Below are positions 8,708 to 20,168 of a stretch of 64,000 nt of DNA, one piece after another. Source of the stretch: Cupriavidus consociatus (GTDB lineage: Bacteria > Pseudomonadota > Gammaproteobacteria > Burkholderiales > Burkholderiaceae); contig NZ_JAGIQA010000006.1 of the NCBI RefSeq assembly GCF_017814975.1, forward strand, positions 62,001 to 126,000. Reading direction: 5' to 3'. A program made the position numbers and the translations under genes. The notes below the pieces were generated by a model. That model saw only the letters and a program-made list of their open reading frames with translations. It was not told the DNA's origin and searched no databases. Every line of letters starts with the position of its first letter. Position 1 is the stretch's first letter.

Positions 8708-9472
8708 TCAGCCTCTGACCAGCGCACCGTTCTCCATATGCACGCGCTCGCCGACCTGCACCGCGGGATCCTTTTCATACGTGAAGGTGCGGTGGCTGCC
8801 GTCATCCATGCGCACGCGTACTTCATAGTGCGTGTCCTTGCTCACGGCCTTCTCGATCTGGTTGCCCGCGACACCGCCACCCACCGCACCGACAACCGTG
8901 CCGACGATGCGGCCATTGCCCTTGCCCACCTGGTTGCCAAGCAGGCCGCCGACCACGGCGCCGCCGAGCGCGCCCAGGCCGCTGGTGTTGGGCTTCTGGG
9001 CCTGTATCGGCGTGACGGCGACGATGCGGCCGGCATACGGGCTGCCCTTGGCGGCCGGGCGCTCGGTGTCGGCGCGGTGGCTGGCGCGGGGCTCGCTGTC
9101 GCGCTGGGCGGCCTGGCGCGCCGGAGCGGTACGGGGCGCCGCTTGCGTTGGCTGCGAGGCGGTGGCGTTCTGGCGCGATGCCGCTGGCTGGCCGTCGTCA
9201 TAGACAGGCGGTCGGGTAGTGCTGCCCGGCGGCGGCGCGGTCTGCGTGGTGACAGGCAGAGGCCCTTGCGGCGCCTGTGTCGCTGGTTGGCTTTGCTGTG
9301 CCTGCAGGTCAGGGTTGGCCTTGCTGATCGGAAGCACGCCGGTGACGGCGGCTACGGCGGTCAGGCTGGCAATGACCACGGCCACGGCTGCCGCGCCGAT
9401 CAGCGGATGCAGCCGGCGTTGCGGCGGCAGCGGGGAGGGGGTGTGGTCGTGCGAAGTGGCTTGGCTCTGCAT
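8708..9472 (-). CDS. Glycine-zipper 2TM domain protein with N-terminal membrane anchor
   Basis: A 254-residue protein with one N-terminal transmembrane helix (about residues 24-46) and a long Pro/Gln/Ala-rich linker (about 50-150). A glycine-zipper region then follows (GALGGAVVGGLLGNQVG and the next repeat with VGAVGGGVAGNQ), and a C-terminal domain ends it (YEVRVRMDDGSHRTF). The zipper and tail resemble the SlyB/17-kDa surface antigen family, but a lipobox is missing and an uncleaved anchor takes its place. It is probably anchored in the inner membrane with the zipper in the periplasm. Role unknown, presumably envelope integrity. It is convergent with the isc operon. Confidence 0.75.
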   Translation of the reverse strand: MQSQATSHDHTPSPLPPQRRLHPLIGAAAVAVVIASLTAVAAVTGVLPISKANPDLQAQQSQPATQAPQGPLPVTTQTAPPPGSTTRPPVYDDGQPAASRQNATASQPTQAAPRTAPARQAAQRDSEPRASHRADTERPAAKGSPYAGRIVAVTPIQAQKPNTSGLGALGGAVVGGLLGNQVGKGNGRIVGTVVGAVGGGVAGNQIEKAVSKDTHYEVRVRMDDGSHRTFTYEKDPAVQVGERVHMENGALVRG

Positions 9473-9667
9473 TGTGGCTCCGGTGCGGCGATGGCCGCGA
9501 TGGGATGGAACCAGTTTGGCGGAAGCGGGCGGCGTTTTCCGTTTGTTTTTGTAAATATATGTAGGCGGAAAAGGCCTTTTGTGTCAGTGGGTTACGAGGG
9601 ATTTGGGGAAAAGGAGCGGCGGCGCTGTAACAAAACGGCGACTGAAGGGAAGGGACTTGAAGTACAC

Positions 9668-9707
9668 GCTCGCGCCCCGCTTCCGCATACGGAAGCGGGG
9701 CGCGAGC
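9668..9707. repeat. Perfect 18-bp inverted repeat right after lysS
   Basis: Bases 9668-9685 and 9690-9707 are exact complements around a four-base loop CATA, starting 7 bp after the lysS stop codon. The GC-rich stem would be very stable in RNA or as a cruciform. There is no T-run on either side, so it is not a classical rho-independent terminator. It may protect the lysS mRNA 3' end or help termination in a U-independent way. Confidence 0.7.
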
Positions 9708-9713
9708 AGAGCG

Positions 9714-11270
9714 TCAGTCTTCCTTGCGCAGGTGCGGGAACAGGATGACGTCACGGATATTCGGGCTATCCGTCAGCAGCATCACCAGGCGGTCGATGCC
9801 GATACCGCAGCCGCCCGTCGGGGGCATGCCGTATTCCAGCGCGCGGATATAGTCGGCGTCGAAGTACATCGCCTCCTCGTCGCCGGCATCCTTCTGCTCG
9901 ACCTGCTTGCGGAAGCGGTCGGCCTGGTCCTCGGCATCATTCAGCTCCGAGAAGCCGTTGGCGATCTCGCGGCCGGTGATGAACAGCTCGAAACGCTCGG
10001 TGATGCCCGGCACGGTGTCGGAAGCGCGCGCCAGCGGCGAGACCTCGACCGGGTAGTCGACGATAAAGGTCGGCTCCCACAGCTGGCTCTCGGCGGTTTC
10101 CTCGAACAGCACCAGCTGCAGCGTGCCCAGCCCGGCATTGAGGAACTGGGGCGCGTTGGTGTTGACGCCGAATTTCTTCAGCTCAACACGCAGGAATTCC
10201 GCATCGGCCAGTTGCGCGTCGGTGTACTGCGGTGCGAACTTCTGGATCGCCTGGCAGATGGTCAGGCGGTGGAACGGCCTGGACAGGTCCAGTTCGCGCT
10301 CCTGGTAGGTCAGCACGGCGCTGCCGCGAGCGTCGATCGCGGCCTTGCGGATCAGGTCTTCGGTGAAGTCCATCAGCCAGCGGTAGTCCGTGTAGGCCGC
10401 GTAGAACTCCATCATGGTGAACTCGGGGTTGTGGCGCGGGCTCACCCCCTCGTTGCGGAAGTTGCGGTTGATCTCGAACACGCGCTCGAAGCCGCCGACG
10501 ATCAGCCGCTTCAGGTACAGCTCGGGCGCGATGCGCATGAACATCTGCATGTCCAGCGCATTGTGGTGCGTGATGAACGGCTTGGCCGCGGCGCCGCCCG
10601 GGATCGGGTGCAGCATCGGCGTTTCCACCTCCATGAAGCCGGCGTCGGCCATATGGCGGCGCAGCGACGAGATCGCGTTGGTGCGTGCGCGGAAGGTGTT
10701 GCGCGTTTCCGGCGACACGATCAGGTCGACATAGCGCTGGCGGTACTTCGTTTCCTGGTCGGCCAGGCCGTGGAATTTGTCCGGCAGCGGGCGCAGCGAC
10801 TTGGACAGCAGGCGCAGCTCGCGCACCTGCACCGACAGCTCGCCCTTGTTGGTGCGGAACAGCTCGCCGCGGGCGCTGATGATGTCGCCCAGGTCCCAAT
10901 GCTTGAATGCGGCGTAGACCTCTTCGCCCACCTTGTCGCGGGTGATATAGAACTGGATCTGGCCGCTGCCGTCCTGAACGGTGGCAAAGCTGGCCTTGCC
11001 CATCACGCGCTTGAGCATCATGCGGCCGGCGATCGAGACTTCGACCGGGCTGGCTTCGAACGCGGCCTGGTCGGTCTCGCCATACTGCGCGTGCAGCGCG
11101 GCGGCCTGGTGGGTGGGGCGGAAATCGTTGGGGAAGGCCACGCCTTGCTGGCGCAGGGCGGCCAGTTTCTCGCGCCGCTCCGCGATGATCTTGTTCTCGT
11201 CGACGGCGGGCGTGTCTGCGGCGGCTGGCTTGGCCTGCGACTTGGCCTGGGCGTGATTCGGTTCGGTCAT
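9714..11270 (-). CDS. lysS: Lysyl-tRNA synthetase (class II)
   Basis: LysRS charges tRNA-Lys. The protein has 518 residues from ATG 11270; a GTG six codons upstream (11288) is possible but has no better ribosome site. The N-terminal OB-fold that binds the anticodon covers about residues 75-185. The class II catalytic domain has motif 2 around [15 protein letters not shown] and motif 3 in [11 protein letters not shown] near the C-terminus. A roughly 35-residue Ala/Lys-rich extension precedes the core. It is followed by a strong inverted repeat. The order lysS-SDR-prfB on one strand suggests a common translation-related neighbourhood. Confidence 0.97.
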   Translation of the reverse strand: MTEPNHAQAKSQAKPAAADTPAVDENKIIAERREKLAALRQQGVAFPNDFRPTHQAAALHAQYGETDQAAFEASPVEVSIAGRMMLKRVMGKASFATVQDGSGQIQFYITRDKVGEEVYAAFKHWDLGDIISARGELFRTNKGELSVQVRELRLLSKSLRPLPDKFHGLADQETKYRQRYVDLIVSPETRNTFRARTNAISSLRRHMADAGFMEVETPMLHPIPGGAAAKPFITHHNALDMQMFMRIAPELYLKRLIVGGFERVFEINRNFRNEGVSPRHNPEFTMMEFYAAYTDYRWLMDFTEDLIRKAAIDARGSAVLTYQERELDLSRPFHRLTICQAIQKFAPQYTDAQLADAEFLRVELKKFGVNTNAPQFLNAGLGTLQLVLFEETAESQLWEPTFIVDYPVEVSPLARASDTVPGITERFELFITGREIANGFSELNDAEDQADRFRKQVEQKDAGDEEAMYFDADYIRALEYGMPPTGGCGIGIDRLVMLLTDSPNIRDVILFPHLRKED

Positions 11271-11321
11271 GATGTCTTGTAGCGTCACACGCGGCGGGCC
11301 GCGCGCGGGTTCAGTATGGCT

Positions 11322-12080
11322 TCAGTAGTTGCGGAGATCGTCCAGCTCGTTGCTGCCGAAATCCGGGCGGTGCAGGTAGGCGACGATGCGGCCCGCGGTT
11401 TCCTCGGCGGAAGCGAGCTGCTCGTTCGCCTTCAGGTCGCGGAAGCGCTGCACCTGGGCAAAGTCGGCGTTGCGGATCACGTTCTGCATGCCGGTATCGA
11501 TCACGCCCGGCGCCAGCGCCACCGCGCGCACGGTGCGCGGTGCGGGTGCCTGCGCGTACTCGGCGTTGACCGAGCGCATGAACATGTCCAGGCCCGCCTT
11601 GCCAGCGCAGTAGGCACTCCAGCCCTCGATCGGGCGGCGCGCCGCTCCGGAAGAGATCGCCAGCAGCTTGCGCGGGCAGTCGAACTTCTCGGTGCGCTCC
11701 AGGAAGGCCGCGGTCATCGTCATCGGCGCCGCCAGGTTGGTCAGCAGGTGCGGCACCAGCGTGCTTTCCTGCAGGCGCGAGACCGGGCCGATCGGCTCGA
11801 CCACGCCGGCGTTCAGGATCAGCGTGGCGCTGGCCGGCGGCTGGTCGAGGGTATCGATCACGCTGGCCAGCCAGGTGGCCGCGGGGCCGGCCTGGGACAG
11901 GTCCTGCAGGTGCCAGGCCACCGGCACGCCGCTCATGGTGGCGATGCGCTCCAGCTCGTTGTTGCGGCTGCGCGCGACGCAGATCAGGCGGTTGCCCGGC
12001 ACGAGCAGGGCGTTCGTCAGTGCCGCGCCCAGCCCGCGCGAGGCGCCGGTGATGATGTAGAGGTGATTGGCTTCGCTCAT
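11322..12080 (-). CDS. Short-chain dehydrogenase/reductase
   Basis: A 252-residue Rossmann-fold SDR. The NAD(P) motif is TGASRGLG at about 10-17, the structural NAG motif appears as LNAGVVEP near 92, and the catalytic Ser and Tyr-x-x-x-Lys are in AISSGAARR and SAYCAGKAG. The pattern resembles sepiapterin-reductase or benzil-reductase-like SDRs (YueD type), which reduce carbonyl groups with NADPH, but the substrate cannot be read from sequence. It lies 51 bp from the lysS start on the same strand and downstream of prfB by 141 bp. Confidence 0.85.
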   Translation of the reverse strand: MSEANHLYIITGASRGLGAALTNALLVPGNRLICVARSRNNELERIATMSGVPVAWHLQDLSQAGPAATWLASVIDTLDQPPASATLILNAGVVEPIGPVSRLQESTLVPHLLTNLAAPMTMTAAFLERTEKFDCPRKLLAISSGAARRPIEGWSAYCAGKAGLDMFMRSVNAEYAQAPAPRTVRAVALAPGVIDTGMQNVIRNADFAQVQRFRDLKANEQLASAEETAGRIVAYLHRPDFGSNELDDLRNY

Positions 12081-12221
12081 GGTGCCCCGGTCGGAAAGGC
12101 CGCAAGTGCGGCGGTACAGCAGTGAGGTACAGCTGTGATACAGCGAATACGGCGATGTTGCTGTGCCGCCGTGGCTGCCGCCGCCGCGCCGAGGGCGCGG
12201 GGCGGGCAGCCCGGCACGGCC

Positions 12222-13326
12222 TTACAGTCCCTGCTTGAGGCTGGCCTCGATGAACGGGTCCAGGTCGCCGTCCAGCACCTTCTGGGTGTTGGACATTTCC
12301 ACGTTGGTGCGCAGGTCCTTGATGCGGCTCTGGTCCAGCACGTAGGAGCGGATCTGGTGGCCCCAGCCCACGTCGGTCTTGCCGGCTTCCAGCTTGTCGG
12401 CCTCGGCCTGGCGCTTGCGCATCTCGTGCTCGTACAGGCGCGACTTCAGCATCGACATGGCCTCGGCACGGTTGCGGTGCTGCGAGCGGTCGTTCTGGCA
12501 CTGCACCACGATGCCGGTGGGGATGTGCGTGATCCGCACGGCCGAATCGGTCTTGTTGATGTGCTGGCCGCCGGCGCCCGAGGCGCGGTACGTGTCCACC
12601 CGCAGGTCAGCCGGGTTGACTTCCACTTCGAACGAGTCGTCCACCTCGGGGTAGACGAACACCGACGAGAACGAGGTATGGCGCCCGCCCGACGAATCGA
12701 ATGGCGACTTGCGCACCAGGCGGTGCACGCCGGTCTCGGTACGCAGGTAGCCGAAGGCGTATTCGCCCTCGATCTTGATGGTCGCGCTCTTGATGCCGGC
12801 CACGTCGCCTTCGGACTCTTCCAGCACCTCCGCCTTGAAGCCCTTGCGCTCGCAGTACTTCAGGTACTGGCGCAGCAGCATCGAGGCCCAGTCGCACGCT
12901 TCGGTGCCGCCGGCGCCGGCCTGGATGTCGATAAAGGCGTTGGCCTGGTCCATCTCGCCGGAGAACATGCGGCGGAATTCCATGCCCGCCACGATCTGCT
13001 CGAAGCCCTCGACGTCGGTTTCGATCGATTCGAGGGTCTCGTCGTCGCCTTCTTCCTTGGCGAGCTCGAACAGCTCCTCGGCGCCGCCAAGGTCGTCCGT
13101 GAGCTTGCCCAGAACGCCTACGACGCCCTCGAGGGCCTTCTTTTCCTTGCCGAGATCCTGGGCGCGCTTGGGGTTGTTCCAGACGTCCGGGTCTTCAAGC
13201 AGGCCGTTGACTTCGTCCAGCCTTCCTACTTTGACATCGTAGTCAAAGATACCCCCGTAGATCTTCCGTCCGGGAACGGAGATCGGAGATGGCACCGGAG
13301 ATGGCGTTGAGGCGTTCTGCTTCCAT
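12222..13326 (-). CDS. prfB: Peptide chain release factor 2, with programmed +1 frameshift
   Basis: RF2 ends translation at UGA and UAA. Translation starts at ATG 13326 and reads 27 codons ([11 protein letters not shown] to DLRGYL), meets an in-frame TGA at 13245-13243, shifts +1 and continues [11 protein letters not shown] to 12222, giving 367 residues. The shift site is CTT TGA C, with the Shine-Dalgarno-like GGGGG three bases upstream, as in E. coli. The tripeptide anticodon SPF is at 207-209 and the catalytic GGQ at 252-254. Just before GGQ the residue is Ala248, where E. coli K-12 has its atypical Thr246. Expression is autoregulated: low RF2 favours shifting over termination. Confidence 0.96.
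13242..13257 (-). promoter_or_regulatory. prfB programmed frameshift signal
   Basis: On the minus strand the sequence is CGGGGGTATCTTTGAC. The G-run pairs with the 16S rRNA anti-Shine-Dalgarno region, CTT (13248-13246) is the slippery codon, and TGA (13245-13243) is the slow stop followed by C. This matches the classic RF2 autoregulatory element almost base for base. Confidence 0.95.
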
Positions 13327-13528
13327 GATGTTCCTGCGCTTCGAAAACCTTGAATTATAGCGGATTGATGCCCGGGATCGGTCGTGGATTCGGGGATTGC
13401 GCGGGCCCCGGCATGCCCCGCGGCGAACGGAAAGGGCGTGCGATGGTCTATCCGGCGGTGCCGGGCAGCGCACGCGGCGATAATAGGCATTCGCAAGCCG
13501 CCCCCGGCATGAAGACAAACAGGGACGC

Positions 13529-14242
13529 ATGACGAAAACCAGACATGACATCAAGCCAGGCCGGCGCCGCGCGCTGGGCCTGCTGCTGGCCGCCACCGCC
13601 GCCGCGGCCGCGGTCGGCTGCGGCACTACCGGCGGCCCCGTGCCGGATGGCTATTACCGCGTGGAGCGTGGGGATACGCTTTATTCGATCGCCCGCAAGC
13701 ACGGCCGCACCGTGCGCGACCTGACCCGCTGGAACAGCGACATCTCCAGTCCCAGCCAGATCGAAGTGGGCCAGTTGATCCGCGTGCGGCCGTCCGGCGG
13801 CAGTGCCGCCGCCTCGACCGGCACCGGCCAGTCCGTCACCGATACCGCGCGTGTCGACAGCGGCGCGTCAAGGCCGCCCGCCAGCAGCATCCGCCTGCAA
13901 TGGCCGGCCGACGGCCGCGTCACCACGCGCTATGCGCCGCCCGGCAGCAAAGGCCTGACCATTGCCGTGCCGGCCAATGGCACGGTGCGCGCCGCCGCGG
14001 CCGGTCGGGCCATCCATGTCGGCAACCTGCGCGGCTACGGCATGCTGGTGATCGTCAAGCACAATGACGACTGGCTGACCGTCTACGGCAACCTGGACCA
14101 GCCGCTGGTCAGCGAGGGCGCCACGGTTTCGGCCGGGCAGGACGTGGGCCGCATGGGCGCCAGCGCCAGCGAACTGCACTTCGAGGTGCGCGCCAACGGC
14201 AAGCCGGTCGATCCGGCGGCCTACCTGCCTGCGCGCGGCTAG
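13529..14242 (+). CDS. LysM/M23 lipoprotein with degenerate active site (NlpD/EnvC-like)
   Basis: A 237-residue envelope protein. It has a signal peptide with a hydrophobic run at about 15-30 and a Cys in AVGCGTT that could be lipidated, a LysM peptidoglycan-binding domain ([18 protein letters not shown], about 42-87), and a C-terminal LytM/M23 domain (about 120-235). In active M23 enzymes zinc is held by HxGxD and HxH; here the first motif is replaced by KGLTIAVP and only the His of ELHFEV is left, so it is most likely catalytically dead. Such proteins activate cell-wall amidases during division. An NlpD-like role is inferred. It is divergent from prfB and convergent with recJ. Confidence 0.82.
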   Translation: MTKTRHDIKPGRRRALGLLLAATAAAAAVGCGTTGGPVPDGYYRVERGDTLYSIARKHGRTVRDLTRWNSDISSPSQIEVGQLIRVRPSGGSAAASTGTGQSVTDTARVDSGASRPPASSIRLQWPADGRVTTRYAPPGSKGLTIAVPANGTVRAAAAGRAIHVGNLRGYGMLVIVKHNDDWLTVYGNLDQPLVSEGATVSAGQDVGRMGASASELHFEVRANGKPVDPAAYLPARG

Positions 14243-14269
14243 GGCCGGGGCGATGACCCGGCCGGCACG

Positions 14270-15967
14270 CTATTGCGCGTGCTCGATCACCAGCTGTACG
14301 CGCGTGACGCCGTTGAACGTGTTGTTGTCGAGCCGGTAGGCCACCTGCGCGCTGGCCCCGAGCGATTCGGCGTGGTTGAACCAGATCGCGTCGAAGCGCT
14401 GGCTGCCGCGCCCGAGCTGCAGCTTCAGGTGCTTGCCCTTGAGCACGCTCTGGCGCAGCACGTCGAACTCGCCGCAAAAAGTCGGGGCCGGGAAGCCCTG
14501 GCCCCACACCTGCTGCTCCAGCAGGGTGACGAATTCGGGGCTGAAGCAGTGGTCCTCGATATCGCCGTCGGTCTCGATCACGCGCGCGAGCTGGTCGTCG
14601 GTCAGCCATTCCTTGCCGACCGCTTCGAAGGCTTCCTGGAACTCCGCAAACCGCTCGGCGCGCACGGTCAGGCCGGCCGCCATGGCATGGCCGCCGAACT
14701 TGACCATCATGCCGGGGCAGCGCTTGGACACCAGGTCGAGCGCGTCGCGCAGGTGGAAGCCTGGGATCGAGCGGCCCGAGCCCTTGATGGTGGCTTCGTC
14801 GCCGGGCGCGAAGGTGATGGTGGGGCGGTGGAACTTGTCCTTGAGCCGCGACGCGACGATGCCGATCACGCCCTGGTGCCAGGTGTCGTTGAACACGCTG
14901 ACGGTAAAGCGCGCCGACGGATCCGGCCCGGCCAGCGGCTGCTCAAGTATTTGCAAGGCCTCCTGCTGCATGCCGGCCTCGATATCGCGCCGCTCGCGGT
15001 TCATGCTGTCCAGTTCCTGGGCGATTTCCCAGGCGCGGTTGGCATCGTCGGTCAGCAGGCATTCGATGCCCAGCGACATGTCCGCCAGCCGGCCTGCCGC
15101 GTTCAGGCGCGGGCCCAGCCCGAAGCCGAGGTCGAAGGTATTGGCACGCGACGCCTCGCGGCCCGCGGCGCGGAACAGCGCCGCCACGCCCGGATGCATG
15201 CGTCCCGCGCGCATCCGCCGCAGGCCCTGCGCCACCAGGATGCGGTTGTTGGTGTCAAGCTTGACCACGTCGGCGACGGTGCCAAGCGCCACCAGATCGA
15301 GCAGCGTCTGCAGCGGCGGCTGGGTGGCCTGGGTGTAGACGCCGCGCCGGCGCAGTTCGGCGCGCAGCGCCAGCAGCACGTAGAACATCACGCCCACGCC
15401 CGCCAGGTTCTTGCTCGGGAATTCGCAGCCCGGCTGGTTCGGGTTGACGATCACCGCGGCGTCGGGCAGTTCGGCGCCCGGCAGGTGGTGATCGGTCACC
15501 ACCACGTCGATCCCCAGCGCATTGGCCGCGGCCACGCCATCGACGCTGGCAATGCCGTTGTCGACGGTGACGATCACGTCCGGCTGCTGCCTGGCCGCCA
15601 GCGCCACGATCTCCGGCGTCAGGCCGTAGCCATACTCGAAGCGGTTGGGAACGATGTACTCGACCCGCGCGCCCAGCATGCGCAGCCCCCGCACCCCGAC
15701 CGCGCAGGCAGTGGCGCCGTCGCAGTCATAATCGGCGACGATCAGCAGGCGCTTGCCGGCGGCGATGGCGTCGGCCAGGTAGATGGCAGCATTGCCGATG
15801 CCCTTCATGGCGCCCGGTGGCACCAGTTCAGGCAGGTCGGTCGCCAGCTCGGCGGTACGGGCCACACCGCGCGCGGCCAGGATGCGGGCCAGCGTGGGAT
15901 GCAGGCCCGCGGCGGCCAGCGTGGTGACGTGTTCGGAAGAATAGGTGCGGATGGCGATCCGGGTCAT
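14270..15967 (-). CDS. recJ: Single-strand-specific 5'-3' exonuclease RecJ
   Basis: RecJ degrades single-stranded DNA from 5' ends in recombinational repair and mismatch repair. It has 565 residues from ATG 15967 (MTRIAIRTYSS); longer in-frame starts would run into the next gene. DHH-superfamily motifs are visible: VADYDCDGATA near 82, VTVDNG near 140, and VVTDHHLPGAE near 160. The DHHA1 segment MVKFGGHAMAAGL is near 420 and a C-terminal OB-like domain follows. The gene is convergent with the LytM lipoprotein (28-bp gap). Confidence 0.95.
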   Translation of the reverse strand: MTRIAIRTYSSEHVTTLAAAGLHPTLARILAARGVARTAELATDLPELVPPGAMKGIGNAAIYLADAIAAGKRLLIVADYDCDGATACAVGVRGLRMLGARVEYIVPNRFEYGYGLTPEIVALAARQQPDVIVTVDNGIASVDGVAAANALGIDVVVTDHHLPGAELPDAAVIVNPNQPGCEFPSKNLAGVGVMFYVLLALRAELRRRGVYTQATQPPLQTLLDLVALGTVADVVKLDTNNRILVAQGLRRMRAGRMHPGVAALFRAAGREASRANTFDLGFGLGPRLNAAGRLADMSLGIECLLTDDANRAWEIAQELDSMNRERRDIEAGMQQEALQILEQPLAGPDPSARFTVSVFNDTWHQGVIGIVASRLKDKFHRPTITFAPGDEATIKGSGRSIPGFHLRDALDLVSKRCPGMMVKFGGHAMAAGLTVRAERFAEFQEAFEAVGKEWLTDDQLARVIETDGDIEDHCFSPEFVTLLEQQVWGQGFPAPTFCGEFDVLRQSVLKGKHLKLQLGRGSQRFDAIWFNHAESLGASAQVAYRLDNNTFNGVTRVQLVIEHAQ

Positions 15968-16029
15968 GGGCGGGGCGTTCTTGTTCTTGCGGTAGGAGGG
16001 GGGCGGCGTTGGGTGGCGTAGCGCGGCGT

Positions 16030-17136
16030 TCAGGCGGCAAAGGCGAGGTCGGACAGCAGGGCGCGCCAGTCGCCGCGCTGGCCCATGCCGCGCCAGAACT
16101 TGCGCAGGTCGGCGCGGGTCACGGTGAACTCGGCAAAGTGGTTCTCGCCGCCCAGCACCAGCGTCACGCCGCCGATGCCGCCTGCGGCCAGCGCCTCCAG
16201 CGCCGGCGCGAACCAGTCGGCATCGAGCGCATGCATGCGTTCGATCCACAGGCCCCAGTCCTCCGTGATGTGGGCTTCGGTGGCCAGTTCCAGCATCGCC
16301 AGCACCGATCCCCCGGGCGCCGCCACGCCGGCCAGTCCCGCTGGCACCGGCAGCACGCGGCTGCCGGCGGCCAGCGCCAGCCCGGCCAGGAACGGGTCGC
16401 CGCTCAGTACCGTGTCGGCCAGGCGCGGCACGGCCTGCAGCGCGCCGCCGCCGTACAGCCAGACCGAGTTCACCGGCAGCTCGCCGCGCGCCTCGCGGGC
16501 CTGGTTGACGGGGTGGTCGAACCAGGTCATCTGGATCTCGTTCTGTACCCGGCGCCAGTCGCGGGCACGCTCGCCGGCCTGCATCCAGATATCGATGTTG
16601 CGCCCCGCCGCACGCAGGGGCGTGGTCGCTTCCAGCGGGCCGAACACGGACTCGGGGAGGTACCAGCGCACAGGGCAGGGCGTCTCCAGCGCGATGCCGG
16701 ATTCCTGCACCAGCGGCTCGATGGCAGTGTGCAGCGCGGCCGCCTCATCCGGCCGGAGGCCGAGATGCGCCGGCGGCATCAGCACCAGGTGGTCGCGCGC
16801 CGCGTGGATATGCACCGGCTGCAGGCAGGCCCAGTGCTGGCCGTCCGGCGCCGGCGCCGCCGCGCCGCTGTCGGCCAGCCGCATATAAGGCGCCGACGGC
16901 ACCCGGCCTGTGTCGAGCCCCGTCTTGCCGGCCAGCCAGCGCTCCTGCGGCAGGCTGCGCAGGAACGGGTCGTCGTGCCGCTCGCGCGGGCCGGGCGTGG
17001 CCCGCGTCAGCAACTTTCCGAGCGCAGGCAGCTCCAACTGCCGCAGCAGCGCGCCGGGAATGACGTCGTCACGGCCGTCGTCGCCGGCGCCCGGCGGGAC
17101 GGAAAAGGGCACAATCAGGGTCAGGTGCGTCATCAT
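16030..17136 (-). CDS. Conserved hypothetical protein, possibly of the phosphoglycerate-mutase-like COG4255 group
   Basis: A 368-residue cytoplasmic protein starting MMTHLTLIVPFSVPPG; the second ATG (17133) is equally possible. It has no signal peptide or membrane segment. A striking conserved-looking block is IQMTWFDHPVNQAREA, followed by LPVNSVWLYGGG. The family is, as I recall, present mainly in beta-proteobacteria and sometimes labelled a regulatory or phosphoglycerate mutase-like protein, but I see none of the metal-binding residues of the alkaline-phosphatase-like mutases with confidence. It lies 62 bp upstream of recJ on the same strand and divergent from lolC. Function unknown. Confidence 0.6.
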   Translation of the reverse strand: MMTHLTLIVPFSVPPGAGDDGRDDVIPGALLRQLELPALGKLLTRATPGPRERHDDPFLRSLPQERWLAGKTGLDTGRVPSAPYMRLADSGAAAPAPDGQHWACLQPVHIHAARDHLVLMPPAHLGLRPDEAAALHTAIEPLVQESGIALETPCPVRWYLPESVFGPLEATTPLRAAGRNIDIWMQAGERARDWRRVQNEIQMTWFDHPVNQAREARGELPVNSVWLYGGGALQAVPRLADTVLSGDPFLAGLALAAGSRVLPVPAGLAGVAAPGGSVLAMLELATEAHITEDWGLWIERMHALDADWFAPALEALAAGGIGGVTLVLGGENHFAEFTVTRADLRKFWRGMGQRGDWRALLSDLAFAA

Positions 17137-17283
17137 GGTGGCGAGATTGTAAACTTCCGGCTGGCCGATGCCAGTCCCGCGCCGCTCCCGAGTCTCGTGG
17201 AGGGCGCCTGCCATGGCCCTCATGAGTGCCGCCGGCGCCCCTCGCAGGGCGTGCGGCGATGTCCCGAAACAACAGGAATCCTC

Positions 17284-19267
<1,984 letters not shown>

Positions 19268-19290
19268 GCCAGGTCCCCCGGCACCGCACC

Positions 19291-20142
19291 ATGTGGATCG
19301 ACACCCACTGCCATCTCGACGCGCGCGAATTCGACGCTGACCGGCGCCAGGTCGCCGACGCGGCCGAGGCCGCCGGCGTACGCGGCATCGTCGTGCCGGC
19401 GGTGGCGATGTGGAATTTCGAGGCGGTGCGCGCGCTGGCGCACGAGGACGCGCGCTGTGTCTACGCACTCGGCATCCACCCGCTCTGTTCGCCCGGTACA
19501 GGGCAGGCCGATATCGATGCGCTGCGGCGCGAGGTTGCGGCCAGCATGGGCGATCCGCGCTTCGTCGGCATCGGCGAGATCGGGCTCGATTTCTTTGTTG
19601 CCGGTCTCGATAGCAATCACCAGACCTGGCTCTATGCCGAGCAGCTCAGAATCGCGCGCGAATTCGACCTGCCGGTGCTGCTGCATGTGCGCAAGTCGCA
19701 GGACCAGGTCGGCGCGCAGCTGCGCAAGCTGGGTGTGAAGCGCGGTATTGCGCATGCGTTCAACGGCAGCCATGAGCAGGCGCGGCGCTTTGTCGAGCAG
19801 GGCTTCAAGCTCGGCTTCGGCGGCAACCTGACCTTCAGCCGCGCGCGCCAGATTCGCCGGCTGGCTGCAGACATGCCGCTGGAGGCGCTGGTGCTGGAAA
19901 CCGACGCGCCCGATATTGCTCCCGCGTGGCTTTCCGATGACCAGTTCGGCGAGCAGCACAAGGTACGCAACACCCCCGCCGAAGTCGCTGGCGTGGCGCG
20001 CGTGCTGGGCGAGCTGCGCGGCATCGATGCCACGGCGCTGGCGCAGGCAACGTGGCGCAATGCCGTCGATGCACTGCCGCGGCTGGCGGCCTTCGCCGAG
20101 TCCATGGCGCCGGCCGGACACACAACTTCCACGCCTTCCTGA
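19291..20142 (+). CDS. TatD-family metal-dependent hydrolase (DNase)
   Basis: A 283-residue TIM-barrel amidohydrolase-type nuclease. Metal ligands are visible in WIDTHCHLDAREF (residues 2-14), GEIGLDFF (Glu near 94), LHVRKS (His near 131), IAHAFNG (His near 154) and LETDAPD near 206. TatD proteins act as 3'-5' exonucleases on DNA in repair and degradation. The N-terminal HCHLDxxEFDxD pattern groups it with the YjjV-like branch. It follows lolD by 23 bp and may be co-transcribed. Confidence 0.88.
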   Translation: MWIDTHCHLDAREFDADRRQVADAAEAAGVRGIVVPAVAMWNFEAVRALAHEDARCVYALGIHPLCSPGTGQADIDALRREVAASMGDPRFVGIGEIGLDFFVAGLDSNHQTWLYAEQLRIAREFDLPVLLHVRKSQDQVGAQLRKLGVKRGIAHAFNGSHEQARRFVEQGFKLGFGGNLTFSRARQIRRLAADMPLEALVLETDAPDIAPAWLSDDQFGEQHKVRNTPAEVAGVARVLGELRGIDATALAQATWRNAVDALPRLAAFAESMAPAGHTTSTPS

Positions 20143-20168
20143 CAGGCTGACAAGCTTTCCGCTGCATC

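Noticed and set aside
12222..13496. prfB as one 424-codon frame without frameshift
   Set aside because: The part upstream of the shift site in this frame has no RF2 homology, while the 27-codon frame starting at 13326 encodes the normal RF2 N-terminus and ends at the classic CTT-TGA-C.
16009..17283. N-terminal extension of the lolC frame back to 16009
   Set aside because: The frame is open through the divergent gene but the added sequence is antisense to it; TTG 17284 with AGGAA five bases upstream gives the normal LolC N-terminus.
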